Assembly (NCBI GenBank): GCA_902806105.1
Contig: CADCVI010000073.1
Location: 1 to 42,397 of the forward strand
Length of the DNA: 42,397 nt
Source of the DNA: an uncultured Rubrobacteraceae bacterium
GTDB lineage: Bacteria > Actinomycetota > Rubrobacteria > Rubrobacterales > Rubrobacteraceae
Direction: 5' to 3'
Both the position numbers and the translations under genes were made by a program. Below the pieces are notes generated by a model. The model did no database searches. It saw only the letters and a program-made list of their open reading frames with translations, and had not been told where the DNA came from. Below, one piece after another: positions 34,396-41,148 of the stretch. Position 1 is the first letter of the stretch, and each line of letters begins with the position of its first letter.

Positions 34396-35319
34396 ATGAG
34401 GGATACAGCGGGGATTGCGGAAGGCCTAAGGGCCGGTGCACCGGAGGTTTTAAAAGCCTGGCGGAGCGACCGGGGAGGCTCCGCCAGTACGTCGGACGAT
34501 CGGTTAATCGAAGAGATCGGGCAGTTGCTCGACCTCTTCTCGGAGTTTTTGCGCAGCCCGGAGCCGCTGGAGGAATTCAGCCGCGAGGGCGCGACGAGGT
34601 CGCTCGTGGCGAGGCTCTCGGCCACCCAACGCGACGCCGGGCGCGACGCGGTAGGCGTGATCGAGGACTACGCCGCGCTGCGCCGGTGCGTCTGGCGCTT
34701 CGTCGAGGGGCGGACAGACCTCTCCACGCTCGACGGGGGCGAGGTGGCGCGGTTCTTCGTGAAGCTCATGCAGGCGGCGGACTGGGTGACGGAGAGGGGG
34801 GTCGAGGAGTTCGAGAGGATCGCGCAGGAGCAGATGGAGAGCGACCTGGGACGCGCGACCGCGACGGACCTGCTCACCGGCCTTCCGGACCGCGAGCTCT
34901 TCTACCGGCAGCTTCTGCCGCAGGCCATACAGGAGCACGACCGATTGGCGCTCGTGGTCTTCGACCTCGTCGATTTCTCCGGGACGGTGGCCGCGGGCGA
35001 CGTGCCGCGCGCGCGTGAGGCGCTCCTCGGTCTCGCCGAGGCCGTGAGGAAGGGCGTCCCCGAGGGCTCGACCCGTGCGAGGTTCGGGGACGACGAGATC
35101 TGCGTCTTCCTCCCCTCGGCGACCGCGGAGGAGGCCTACTCGATGGCCGAAGCCGTGCTCGAAGTGCTGTCCCGATCATCGGAGAGCCTGCGGGCGGACG
35201 CGGGGATCGCCGGGTACCCCGAGCATGCCGGGAGCGCCGGAGAGCTCGTCGCCTCGGTGCTGCGTGCCTTGAAGACCGCCAAGCGCGTAGGGGGCGGCGG
35301 CATCGTCGTCGCCAGATAA
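34396..35319 (+). CDS. RsbRD-like sensor with degenerate GGDEF domain
   Basis: About 307 residues from ATG 34396 (ATG 34390 also possible). The N-terminal half (about 30-150) is all-helical and resembles the RsbR-type N-terminal region: RDAGRDAVGVIEDYAALRRCVW. The C-terminal half begins with the GGDEF-domain opener TDLLTGLPDRELFYRQLL but the active site reads GDDEI (231-235) instead of GGDEF, and the metal-binding DxxD..K is altered (FDLVDFSG). It probably no longer makes c-di-GMP, and may bind nucleotide or serve as a receptor. It is divergent from the sigma factor gene over about 180 bp, which suggests a link to sigma control (inference). Confidence 0.78.
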   Translation: MRDTAGIAEGLRAGAPEVLKAWRSDRGGSASTSDDRLIEEIGQLLDLFSEFLRSPEPLEEFSREGATRSLVARLSATQRDAGRDAVGVIEDYAALRRCVWRFVEGRTDLSTLDGGEVARFFVKLMQAADWVTERGVEEFERIAQEQMESDLGRATATDLLTGLPDRELFYRQLLPQAIQEHDRLALVVFDLVDFSGTVAAGDVPRAREALLGLAEAVRKGVPEGSTRARFGDDEICVFLPSATAEEAYSMAEAVLEVLSRSSESLRADAGIAGYPEHAGSAGELVASVLRALKTAKRVGGGGIVVAR

Positions 35320-35867
35320 CGAGAGACCATCGACAGAAACGTCGTGTTCCATCCCTACGGGCCCGAAGTGATCTTCGAGTACGCGAGCACCGAGTAGCCG
35401 TAGAACGTACGTGAAGAAATTGGGATGGTGCGCAAGGTGGAGGCAGCCTTCCCAAGGGTTCCGCTCGCCCGTCTCTTAATCCCTGCGGTCTCGGCAGGGG
35501 ACCCCGGTGCTCAGATACGTAGCCGAACGTCCCAATTCGACCCCGGTCAAGCTCGTGGTCGGACCGGCGGCGTGGCCCGTGGGCAAGCTGCTACCGGGTC
35601 ATCATCAGCCGACGATTGGCTCCCGGGGGAGATCACGCTCGGCAATGCGCCAAGTACGGCCTCGATGGTACGTTTCTGGTGTAGGCCGCTGAGCACATGC
35701 TCGACACGGCCCGGGGAGAAGCCGGGGACTCCAACTGCTCACGGGGCAGGCTGCCCTAGAGAGCACCCCGGCACGCCTGCCCGTACCGGCCGTACTCGGG
35801 TAAACACCCCTCACGCGATCCCTCGTCGATCCGTGAACACGGAGCTTTCATTGCTCTGAGTTCTGTG
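35320..35867. other. Gene-poor 588-bp stretch with decayed coding fragments
   Basis: No intact gene is supported between the RsbRD-like gene and the monooxygenase at 35908. One frame at 35326-35397 reads VVFHPYGPEVIFEYASTE and stops. Another at 35507-35599 is the SDR-like fragment listed separately. The rest shows no coding bias that I can follow. Confidence 0.4.
35507..35599 (+). pseudogene. Possible SDR C-terminal remnant
   Basis: The fragment VLRYVAERPNSTPVKLVVG followed by PAAWPVGKLLPG resembles the C-terminal end of SDR proteins. The SDR gene of this window has the comparable RRVLVGPDAHVIDGLARLLPG. No catalytic part remains and the frame runs on into unrelated sequence. Confidence 0.3.
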
Positions 35868-35873
35868 TATAGT
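35868..35873 (+). promoter_or_regulatory. -10 element for the heme monooxygenase-like gene
   Basis: TATAGT, with CTTTCA 17 bp upstream as a weak -35. The leader would be about 28 nt and carries a GGAGG ribosome site. Confidence 0.4.
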
Positions 35874-35907
35874 CGGCGGAGCGTTGGCTACCTGCCGGAG
35901 GTTCCGT

Positions 35908-36219
35908 ATGTTTGCTGTTATCAATCGCTTGCCGGTCAAAGAAGGCGCTGCGGACCAGATCGTCCAGCGCTTCGCCGAGAGTGAGGGGAGTGTTCAGGGC
36001 TTCCCCGGATTCGTCTCGATGGAGGTGCTGCGCTCCGAAGAAGGGGACGAGGTGCTTGTAATCACGCGTTGGCAGGATAAGGACGCCTTCAACTCCTGGG
36101 TCCACAGCGAGGAATTCAAGAAGGCGCACGGTAGGGGCGGGGGCGGTGGTTTGCTTCGCGGGCACCCGCAGATGGGCTCCTACGACGTCGCCGTGGAGCG
36201 TGAGCCCGCGACCTCGTAG
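35908..36219 (+). CDS. ABM-domain heme-degrading monooxygenase (IsdG/MhuD-like)
   Basis: A 103-residue single-domain protein of the antibiotic-biosynthesis-monooxygenase fold. N6, W64 and H74 fall at the spacing of the Asn-Trp-His triad of IsdG and MhuD, where His binds heme iron and Asn/Trp are needed for turnover. FPGFVSMEVLRSEEGDE and ITRWQDKDAFNSWVHSEEF are family-typical. Such enzymes open heme to free iron. ATG 35908 follows CCGGAGG. A Gly-rich loop (GRGGGGG, 75-81) after the ligand His is unusual. Two Fur genes in the window fit iron handling, but they are not adjacent. Confidence 0.85.
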   Translation: MFAVINRLPVKEGAADQIVQRFAESEGSVQGFPGFVSMEVLRSEEGDEVLVITRWQDKDAFNSWVHSEEFKKAHGRGGGGGLLRGHPQMGSYDVAVEREPATS

Positions 36220-36243
36220 CAGCCCTGCGTAGGTCGCGGGCTC
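36202..36243. terminator. 13-bp hairpin shared by convergent gene ends
   Basis: Bases 36202-36214 pair perfectly with 36231-36243 around a 16-nt loop. The left arm lies inside the monooxygenase 3' end and the right arm touches the stop of the small minus-strand gene. There is no T-run on either side, but the position suggests bidirectional termination or 3'-end protection. Confidence 0.55.
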
Positions 36244-36380
36244 TAGGCGAGGATTACGGAGTCCGGCGTGTTCCCCTCGGGGGCGGGCGGCTGGTAGTCG
36301 CCCCTTCCGAGTACGGCGAAGACGACCGCGAAGAGAAAGATCATCACGCCGATCATAATGATTAGTGAAGCACTCCTCAC
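36243..36380 (-). CDS. 45-residue single-helix membrane peptide
   Basis: GTG 36380 opens a 46-codon frame with GAGGGAGAGAGC just upstream. The protein has a short basic start (VRSAS), one strong membrane helix (LIIMIGVMIFLFAVVFAVLG), then a short proline-rich, mildly acidic tail (RGDYQPPAPEGNTPDSVILA). The good ribosome site, clean helix and codon usage support a real gene despite its size. No family is recognised. It is convergent with the heme monooxygenase and shares a hairpin with it. Function is unknown. Confidence 0.68.
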   Translation of the reverse strand: MRSASLIIMIGVMIFLFAVVFAVLGRGDYQPPAPEGNTPDSVILA

Positions 36381-36479
36381 GCTCTCTCCCTCAACGTAGT
36401 TCTTACGGCCGATTCATTCTAGCGTAATCGAGGGAGTCTCGTCCCGTAGCGTCCGTCCGGGCGCGAGCGTTCCTTAAGG

Positions 36480-36550
36480 TATAATGCACTAGTTTGTAGC
36501 AAGGGTTTTGGTCGAAGCGGGGAGCCCGGGAGCCGTCTAGGCGTCCCGGG
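36480..36550 (+). promoter_or_regulatory. -10 element and leader hairpin of the Crp-like gene
   Basis: Perfect TATAAT at 36480-36485, with no good -35, which is common for activated promoters. The leader of about 68 nt contains CCCGGGA/TCCCGGG (36525-36531 with 36544-36550) just before the start at 36560. Confidence 0.5.
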
Positions 36551-36559
36551 ACGGCGGAT

Positions 36560-37279
36560 GTGAAGCGGGGGAAGTTTTTGGACGTTGAAGCTGCCATAAG
36601 CGAGTACGGTGAGGTTCAGGAATCGGAGTGCCGCGCGCTCCTCGAGATCCTCAAGGGTATGGGGATAGCCTCGGCCGACAGGGTCTACAAGGCGGGAGAT
36701 GCCATCTACCGCCAGGGGGAGCACGGCGACGCGCTGTACGTGCTGACGTCCGGGGTCGTCAAGCTCTTCCGTCCGTACTCGGGCAGCAAGGAGGCGACGC
36801 TCAGGCTGCTCAAGACCTGGGACATCTTCGGCCACCTCGCGTTCGCGGGCGAGGCCCGGCAGAGGGCCTACGCGGAGGCCGTCACCGAGTGCCGGGTCAC
36901 GAAGGTACCCAAGATCTTCATGGAGCGGGCGATCCGGCGTAACCCGCAGGCCGCCCTGAAGATGATGACGCTCCTGGAGCTCCGGCTCGTGCAGTACGAG
37001 GAGCTGGTCAAGTGCCTGCTGCCGCGCGAGACGGAGGTGCGCCTGGCGAACCTGCTGCCCATCCTCGCGAGCAAGTTCGGAGCCCAGGATGCCGACGGCC
37101 GTGTCACCATAGACCTCAGGCTCACGCACCAGGACCTCGCCGCCATGGTCGCCTCCACCCGCGAATCCGTCACGAAGGTGCTCAACGACATGCGCGGGCG
37201 CGGTGTTTTGGAGATCGAGAGCGGCAGGATCATACTCAAGGATCGCGACGCCCTGGAGAAGCTGAGCGGGTCTTCGTAG
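36560..37279 (+). CDS. Crp/Fnr-family transcriptional regulator
   Basis: A 239-residue regulator. The N-terminal half is a cyclic-nucleotide-binding beta roll (KAGDAIYRQGEHGDALYVLTSG, FGHLAFAGE). A long dimerisation helix follows, then a winged helix with recognition segment DLAAMVASTRESVTKVLNDM. The R-x-S phosphate-binding signature of cAMP-binding Crp is not evident (the cassette reads EARQRAYAEA), and there is no N-terminal Cys set for an Fnr iron-sulfur cluster. The ligand is therefore uncertain. GTG 36560 has a weak ribosome site. Confidence 0.9.
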   Translation: MKRGKFLDVEAAISEYGEVQESECRALLEILKGMGIASADRVYKAGDAIYRQGEHGDALYVLTSGVVKLFRPYSGSKEATLRLLKTWDIFGHLAFAGEARQRAYAEAVTECRVTKVPKIFMERAIRRNPQAALKMMTLLELRLVQYEELVKCLLPRETEVRLANLLPILASKFGAQDADGRVTIDLRLTHQDLAAMVASTRESVTKVLNDMRGRGVLEIESGRIILKDRDALEKLSGSS

Positions 37280-37442
37280 AAACTGTCGGACGAGCGGCCC
37301 GGGCCTGATCTATACTCGCGCCTGTTCCGGGGTCGACGGGCCTGTGTAGGTCACGCGTCGTCCCCGGCTCGCTTGAGAGATTCGCGGCGTCGCATAGACC
37401 GAGCGCCGGCGGCCCACGATCAGAGAATGAGGTGTAGCAGGC

Positions 37443-38261
37443 GTGCTTGAGCTTATAGAGGCGATCTTCCTGGGGATAGTGCAGGGGCTGACGGAGTTCC
37501 TGCCGGTCTCGAGCTCGGGTCACCTGCTGCTCGGGCAGTATTTCCTCGGGCTGGACCAGGAGAGGTTCGGGCTCTCGTTCGACGTGGCCCTGCACCTGGG
37601 GACCCTTCTGGCCGTCATCTCGTTCTTCTGGCGCGACCTGCTCCGGATGGCGTTCGCCTTTCTGCGCTCCTTCAAGAGCAGGAGCATCGCCGAACCGGAT
37701 GCAAAGCTCGCCTACCTCGTTCTGGCGTCGACGGTGCCGGCGGCGCTTATCGGCTTTCTTCTGGAGGATTTCTTCGAGACGGCGGTCCGTTCGCCGTGGG
37801 TAGTGGTCTTCAACCTGGTGCTCGTCGGGGTTCTGTTTATAGTCGGCGAGGCGGTCGGGCGGAGGACCCGGGACTCCTCCAAGCTTACCTTCAAGGAAGC
37901 GGTGGGCATAGGGTTCGCCCAGGCCGCGGCGCTGGTGCCGGGGGTGTCACGCTCTGGAGCGACTATGACGCTGGGGCTTTTTCTCGGGCTGAAACGCGAG
38001 GAGGCCGCCCGGTTCTCTTTCCTAATGAGCGTCCCGATCATCGCGGGGGCCGGTTCCTTGCAGCTTCTCGACGTCGTCAGGGAGGGGATGAGCTCCTACG
38101 ACATGCTGCTCTTCGCGGTCGGGTTCGTTTCTTCGGCGGCGGTTGGTTATCTAGCGATACGGTTCTTTATCCGGTACATCGCGAACCACTCACTGCGGGC
38201 CTTCGCCTACTACCGCTTCGGCCTCGCCGCCGTCGTCGCCCTCCTGCTAGTCCTGCTCTAG
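37443..38261 (+). CDS. uppP: Undecaprenyl-diphosphatase, BacA type
   Basis: A 272-residue integral membrane enzyme. It has the two BacA signatures: GIVQGLTEFLPVSSSGHLLL near the start (E18, S23-25, H27) and PGVSRSGATMT in the middle. It removes a phosphate from undecaprenyl pyrophosphate to recycle the carrier used in peptidoglycan and polymer synthesis, and its overproduction gives bacitracin resistance. GTG 37443 follows GAGGTG. It stands just before pheA's promoter and has no visible terminator. Confidence 0.95.
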   Translation: MLELIEAIFLGIVQGLTEFLPVSSSGHLLLGQYFLGLDQERFGLSFDVALHLGTLLAVISFFWRDLLRMAFAFLRSFKSRSIAEPDAKLAYLVLASTVPAALIGFLLEDFFETAVRSPWVVVFNLVLVGVLFIVGEAVGRRTRDSSKLTFKEAVGIGFAQAAALVPGVSRSGATMTLGLFLGLKREEAARFSFLMSVPIIAGAGSLQLLDVVREGMSSYDMLLFAVGFVSSAAVGYLAIRFFIRYIANHSLRAFAYYRFGLAAVVALLLVLL

Positions 38262-38265
38262 GCTT

Positions 38266-38294
38266 TGACAGAGCTTCGGACGTTCTGGTAGCTT
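38266..38294 (+). promoter_or_regulatory. Promoter of pheA
   Basis: TTGACA (perfect -35, 38266-38271), a 17-bp spacer and TAGCTT (38289-38294). The start would be near 38301, leaving a leader of about 184 nt before pheA. Confidence 0.7.
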
Positions 38295-38304
38295 GGCCGC
38301 AATC

Positions 38305-38439
38305 ATGCGCGCTCTCAGAACTACCAGGACGACGGCCGGCGAACGATTTACCCGGGGAGGCGATCCCGCACGAGCGCGGCGTCGCTTCCCCAGGTGTAGG
38401 AGGTTCGACGACCACCGTTCGAGGAGGCTGTTGGCGTGA
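38305..38439 (+). other. 44-codon leader ORF upstream of pheA
   Basis: ATG 38305 lies about 4 nt after the predicted transcript start and opens a 44-codon frame ending TGA 38437. The product is very Arg-rich (15 of 44), with seven AGG/AGA codons and three Phe codons (15, 28 and 34). It is not a recognised protein. A hairpin (38354-38391) lies inside it, just after Phe codon 15. The position suits a leader peptide, but the Phe content is low compared with classical pheL. Confidence 0.4.
38354..38391 (+). promoter_or_regulatory. Hairpin in the pheA leader
   Basis: A 10-bp stem with one G-U pair (38354-38363 with 38382-38391) and an 18-nt GC-rich loop. It has no T-run, so it is not an intrinsic terminator by itself. 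Confidence 0.4.
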
Positions 38440-38484
38440 GATCGATGGACAGGCAAGCGGTTTGGTGGCGCGGGGGGGGTACCC

Positions 38485-39615
38485 GTGAACGCTAATGGAG
38501 AGACCGGGACGAAGCCCGAGGCGCCCGGTGAGATGGAAGGGCTGAGAGAGGGGATCGACGCGGTCGACGCGAAGATCGTGGAACTGCTCGACGAGCGGGC
38601 GCGGCTGGCGCGAAGGATCGGGGAGGTCAAGCTGGCGAAGGGCCTCCCGGCCTACGTGCCCTCGCGCGAGCGCAAGGTGATGAACAGGGTCGGAGAGCTG
38701 AGCGGGGGCGACTTCCCGAGGAGCGGGCTGGAGGCGGTCTTCCGGGAGATCATCTCGGCCTCGATCTCCCTGGAGGCCCCCCTGAAGGTCGCGTACCTCG
38801 GGCCGGAGTCGACGTTCACGCACGAGGCCGCCCGGCGCGCTTTCGGGGGGAGCGTGAAGCTCGAACCCGTCGCGACGGTAGCCGACGTCTTCTCCAAGGT
38901 GGAGCGGGGCGAGGCGCAGCATGGCGTCGTCCCGGTCGAGAACTCCATGGAGGGGGCAGTCACCCACACGCTGGACGAGCTCATGGGGAGCTCGCTGAGA
39001 ATCTGCGGCGAGGTCTACCTGCCTATCTCCCAGAGCCTGCTCTCCCGGGAGGACTCGCCGGGGCGCATAGAGAAGGTCTACTCGCACCCGATGGCGCTGG
39101 CGCAGGCCGCAGCCTGGCTCCGCCGGGAGCTGCCCCACGCTGCCGTCGAAGAGGCGGAGTCGACCGCCGAGGCCGCGCGTCTCGCCGCCGAGGAGAGCGG
39201 CGTGGCAGCGATAGGCAGCTCGCTGGCCGCCGATCACTACGGGCTGCGTATCCTCGCGACGGACATACAGGACGCGCGCACCAACGCGACGCGCTTCATC
39301 GTTCTCGGTCGGGAGTGGGCCGGGCCGACGGGGCGGGACAAGACGAGCGTCGTCTTCTCCTTCAAAAACAGGCCCGGAGGGTTGAGGGACGCTCTCTCCG
39401 CCTTCGCGGAGGAGGGGATAGACCTCCGGCGCATCGAGAGCCGGCCGTCGAGGAGGCGGGCGTGGACCTACGTCTTCTTCGCGGACTTCGGCGGGCATCC
39501 CGAGGACGAGCGGGTCAAACGGGCGCTGGCGAAGCTGGAGGAGCAAACGACTTACCTGACCCTGATCGGGGCCTACCCGGAGGTCCGCGCGCCGGGCGGG
39601 CCCGCGGAGGGTTAG
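38485..39615 (+). CDS. pheA: Chorismate mutase / prephenate dehydratase (P-protein)
   Basis: A 376-residue bifunctional enzyme of phenylalanine synthesis. Residues about 17-100 form an AroQ chorismate mutase (LREGIDAVDAKIVELLDERARL). Residues 101-278 form the prephenate dehydratase (VAYLGPESTFTHEAA, VPVENSMEGAV, and the catalytic NATRF at 267-271). An ACT regulatory domain with the Phe-binding ESRP (318-321) follows at about 286-370. It converts chorismate to phenylpyruvate and is normally inhibited by Phe. GTG 38485 follows a GGGGGGG tract. It has its own promoter and a long structured leader; a HARE-HTH gene follows 7 bp downstream. Confidence 0.95.
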   Translation: MNANGETGTKPEAPGEMEGLREGIDAVDAKIVELLDERARLARRIGEVKLAKGLPAYVPSRERKVMNRVGELSGGDFPRSGLEAVFREIISASISLEAPLKVAYLGPESTFTHEAARRAFGGSVKLEPVATVADVFSKVERGEAQHGVVPVENSMEGAVTHTLDELMGSSLRICGEVYLPISQSLLSREDSPGRIEKVYSHPMALAQAAAWLRRELPHAAVEEAESTAEAARLAAEESGVAAIGSSLAADHYGLRILATDIQDARTNATRFIVLGREWAGPTGRDKTSVVFSFKNRPGGLRDALSAFAEEGIDLRRIESRPSRRRAWTYVFFADFGGHPEDERVKRALAKLEEQTTYLTLIGAYPEVRAPGGPAEG

Positions 39616-39622
39616 GCTACCC

Positions 39623-39862
39623 CTGGACTTCAAGGCCGCGGCGAGGCTCGTCCTAGAGGAGGTTGGCCACCCGCTTCACTACGGGGATATCACCGAGATC
39701 GCCCTGGAATCGGGCTACCTGAAGAGCTCGGGCAGGACGCCGCACAACACCATGCGCGCCCGGCTCTCCGTCGACGTCCGCGACAACGGGGAGAGCCCCT
39801 TCCTCCAGACGGCGCCCGGGGTGTACGGGCTCAGGGAGGGCGCGGCACGGGGTGGTCCTTGA
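39623..39862 (+). CDS. HARE-HTH domain protein, apparent CTG start
   Basis: The frame encodes 79 residues matching the HARE-HTH domain throughout: DFKAAARLVLEEVGHPLHYG, DITEIALESGYLKSSGRTPH, NTMRARLSVDVRDN, SPFLQTAPGVYGLRE. This winged-helix domain occurs in RpoE/delta-type subunits, ASXL and restriction proteins and binds DNA or mediates chromatin contacts. No ATG, GTG or TTG lies at the right place: the domain begins exactly at CTG 39623, where relatives have ATG. GGAGGG sits 11 nt upstream, in the pheA 3' end. Either CTG is used as start or an ATG-to-CTG change has silenced the gene. It is 7 bp after pheA. Confidence 0.75.
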   Translation: MDFKAAARLVLEEVGHPLHYGDITEIALESGYLKSSGRTPHNTMRARLSVDVRDNGESPFLQTAPGVYGLREGAARGGP

Positions 39863-39884
39863 CGGTCCGAGGATGCTGTATATT
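39859..39884 (+). promoter_or_regulatory. Candidate promoter of the acidic-tail protein gene
   Basis: TATATT (39879-39884) is clear; TTGACG (39859-39864) lies only 14 bp upstream, short for a -35. It overlaps the HARE gene stop. The leader to GTG 39942 would be about 50 nt. Confidence 0.35.
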
Positions 39885-39941
39885 GACGCCAACAAGCATC
39901 GCTTCTAGGAGACTTTCAAGCATATCAGGGGGTTGCTAACG

Positions 39942-40946
39942 GTGGATCTCATGCACGGTGGGGCGTTGGAGGCAGCGGCCTGGAAGATCAAGAACCTGCC
40001 AGATTACGAGGCGAGGCTCGAAAGAGCCGCCCGCAGGATGGACGAGTTGGGCAGGGGCCGGGGGGCGGCGGCGCTCGTCATCTACGAGACCGCGTTGATG
40101 GGGACCGGGCGCCCCGTCGCGGAGGTCCGCGAGAAGGTCCGGGCGTTCAAGGAGGCCTTCGAGGACGACGAGGAGGAGCTGACGATCCCGAGGGCCAGCG
40201 CGATCATGAACGTCGAGGACGACTCCTGGTTTTTCGGGGACGAGCGGGTAAAGGTGATGACCGGACAGCTTCTCGGCCAATTCCAGCACCGCGTGACCCA
40301 GTACAACTACGTGGACGAGAACGAGGTCCTGAGGCGCTGGGCCGACAGCTACGATACCCGGCTGTTCATCCGGCGGCGCATCCACGAGACGGAGCCCATC
40401 GCGGGCGTCGTATCGGGCTTCGAACTTCCCCTGATCCAGTACCTCAGGGTCGCGGCGGGCGGAGACACCGTGGTCCCGACCCCCGCCATAGCCCGCGTGC
40501 TCCGATCCCTCGGCGCCGTGGGCGAGGGGGAGGCCGCCGACGACTACGCTGTGCTCGGGGCTGCCGAGGGCCTTGCCCTGAGGCTGGAGCTGCCGGCACC
40601 CATCGCGGGGGAGCTTCTGAGCGACCTCGCCGAAGAGCGTGACCTGGAGTTCCCCGAGCCCCCGGCCGCCGTCGCCGAGGAGACCGGAAGCGGTGCTGAG
40701 GACGAAGCGACCGCGGGCGTTACGGGGACGGGCGGGACCGACGCCGACGCCGAGAAGCCGAGCCCGGACGACCGTGCGTCGCGTCGGGCCGCGCGCGAGA
40801 GCGCGGCACGCGGCGAGGAGCCGACGAGGGTCCAGGATCCGCAGGCGAAGGATGCTCCGGGGACGCGGGAGGAGGCGGGGGAGAAGCCGGAAGCCACGCC
40901 GCCGAGGACCGGGACGAAAGACGCCCCGGGCGCGGAGCAAGGGTGA
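39942..40946 (+). CDS. Unknown protein with disordered acidic C-terminus
   Basis: About 334 residues. The N-terminal 230 residues are globular: helical start (EAAAWKIKNLPDYEARLERA), an alpha/beta core with DDSWFFGDERVKVMTGQLLG, FQHRVTQYNYVDENEVLRRW and GFELPLIQYLRVAAGGDTVV. The last 100 are low-complexity Glu/Ala/Gly/Pro/Thr and probably disordered. I do not recognise a family. GTG 39942 with GGGGG nine bases upstream is preferred over TTG 39933 and ATG 39951. No signal peptide or membrane helix. Confidence 0.7.
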   Translation: MDLMHGGALEAAAWKIKNLPDYEARLERAARRMDELGRGRGAAALVIYETALMGTGRPVAEVREKVRAFKEAFEDDEEELTIPRASAIMNVEDDSWFFGDERVKVMTGQLLGQFQHRVTQYNYVDENEVLRRWADSYDTRLFIRRRIHETEPIAGVVSGFELPLIQYLRVAAGGDTVVPTPAIARVLRSLGAVGEGEAADDYAVLGAAEGLALRLELPAPIAGELLSDLAEERDLEFPEPPAAVAEETGSGAEDEATAGVTGTGGTDADAEKPSPDDRASRRAARESAARGEEPTRVQDPQAKDAPGTREEAGEKPEATPPRTGTKDAPGAEQG

Positions 40947-41046
40947 CCTTCGCCGTGCGATGAGGCACACCACAAGATCGGTAAAGCATGACCGATGGAA
41001 GATTGATCGGGGCATGCTCGTTCGCAGGCGAGCGCGTGGTGGTAAT

Positions 41047-41148
41047 ATGACGACCGTCACCGTTAATAATTCATCTATCAGATCTTTCCAGACCCAGCGG
41101 GAGCGAAAGAACAGCTTAGAAGGTAACAAGGAGTTGTCGGGAGCATGA
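41047..41148 (+). other. Possible 33-codon upstream ORF coupled to the cold-shock fusion
   Basis: ATG 41047 opens a 33-codon frame (TTVTVNNSSIRSFQTQRERK and further) that ends in TGA overlapping the next start (ATGA at 41145-41148). The stretch is unusually AT-rich for the window. TAATAT (41043-41048) overlaps its start, so this -10 could not serve it. It may be a translated leader or just part of a long cold-shock-type 5' UTR. Confidence 0.3.

Noticed and set aside
38440..38484. GGTGGCGCGG before pheA as a T-box antiterminator
   Set aside because: The T-box core needs GGTGGNACCNCG; the ACC is missing and no specifier stem is evident.
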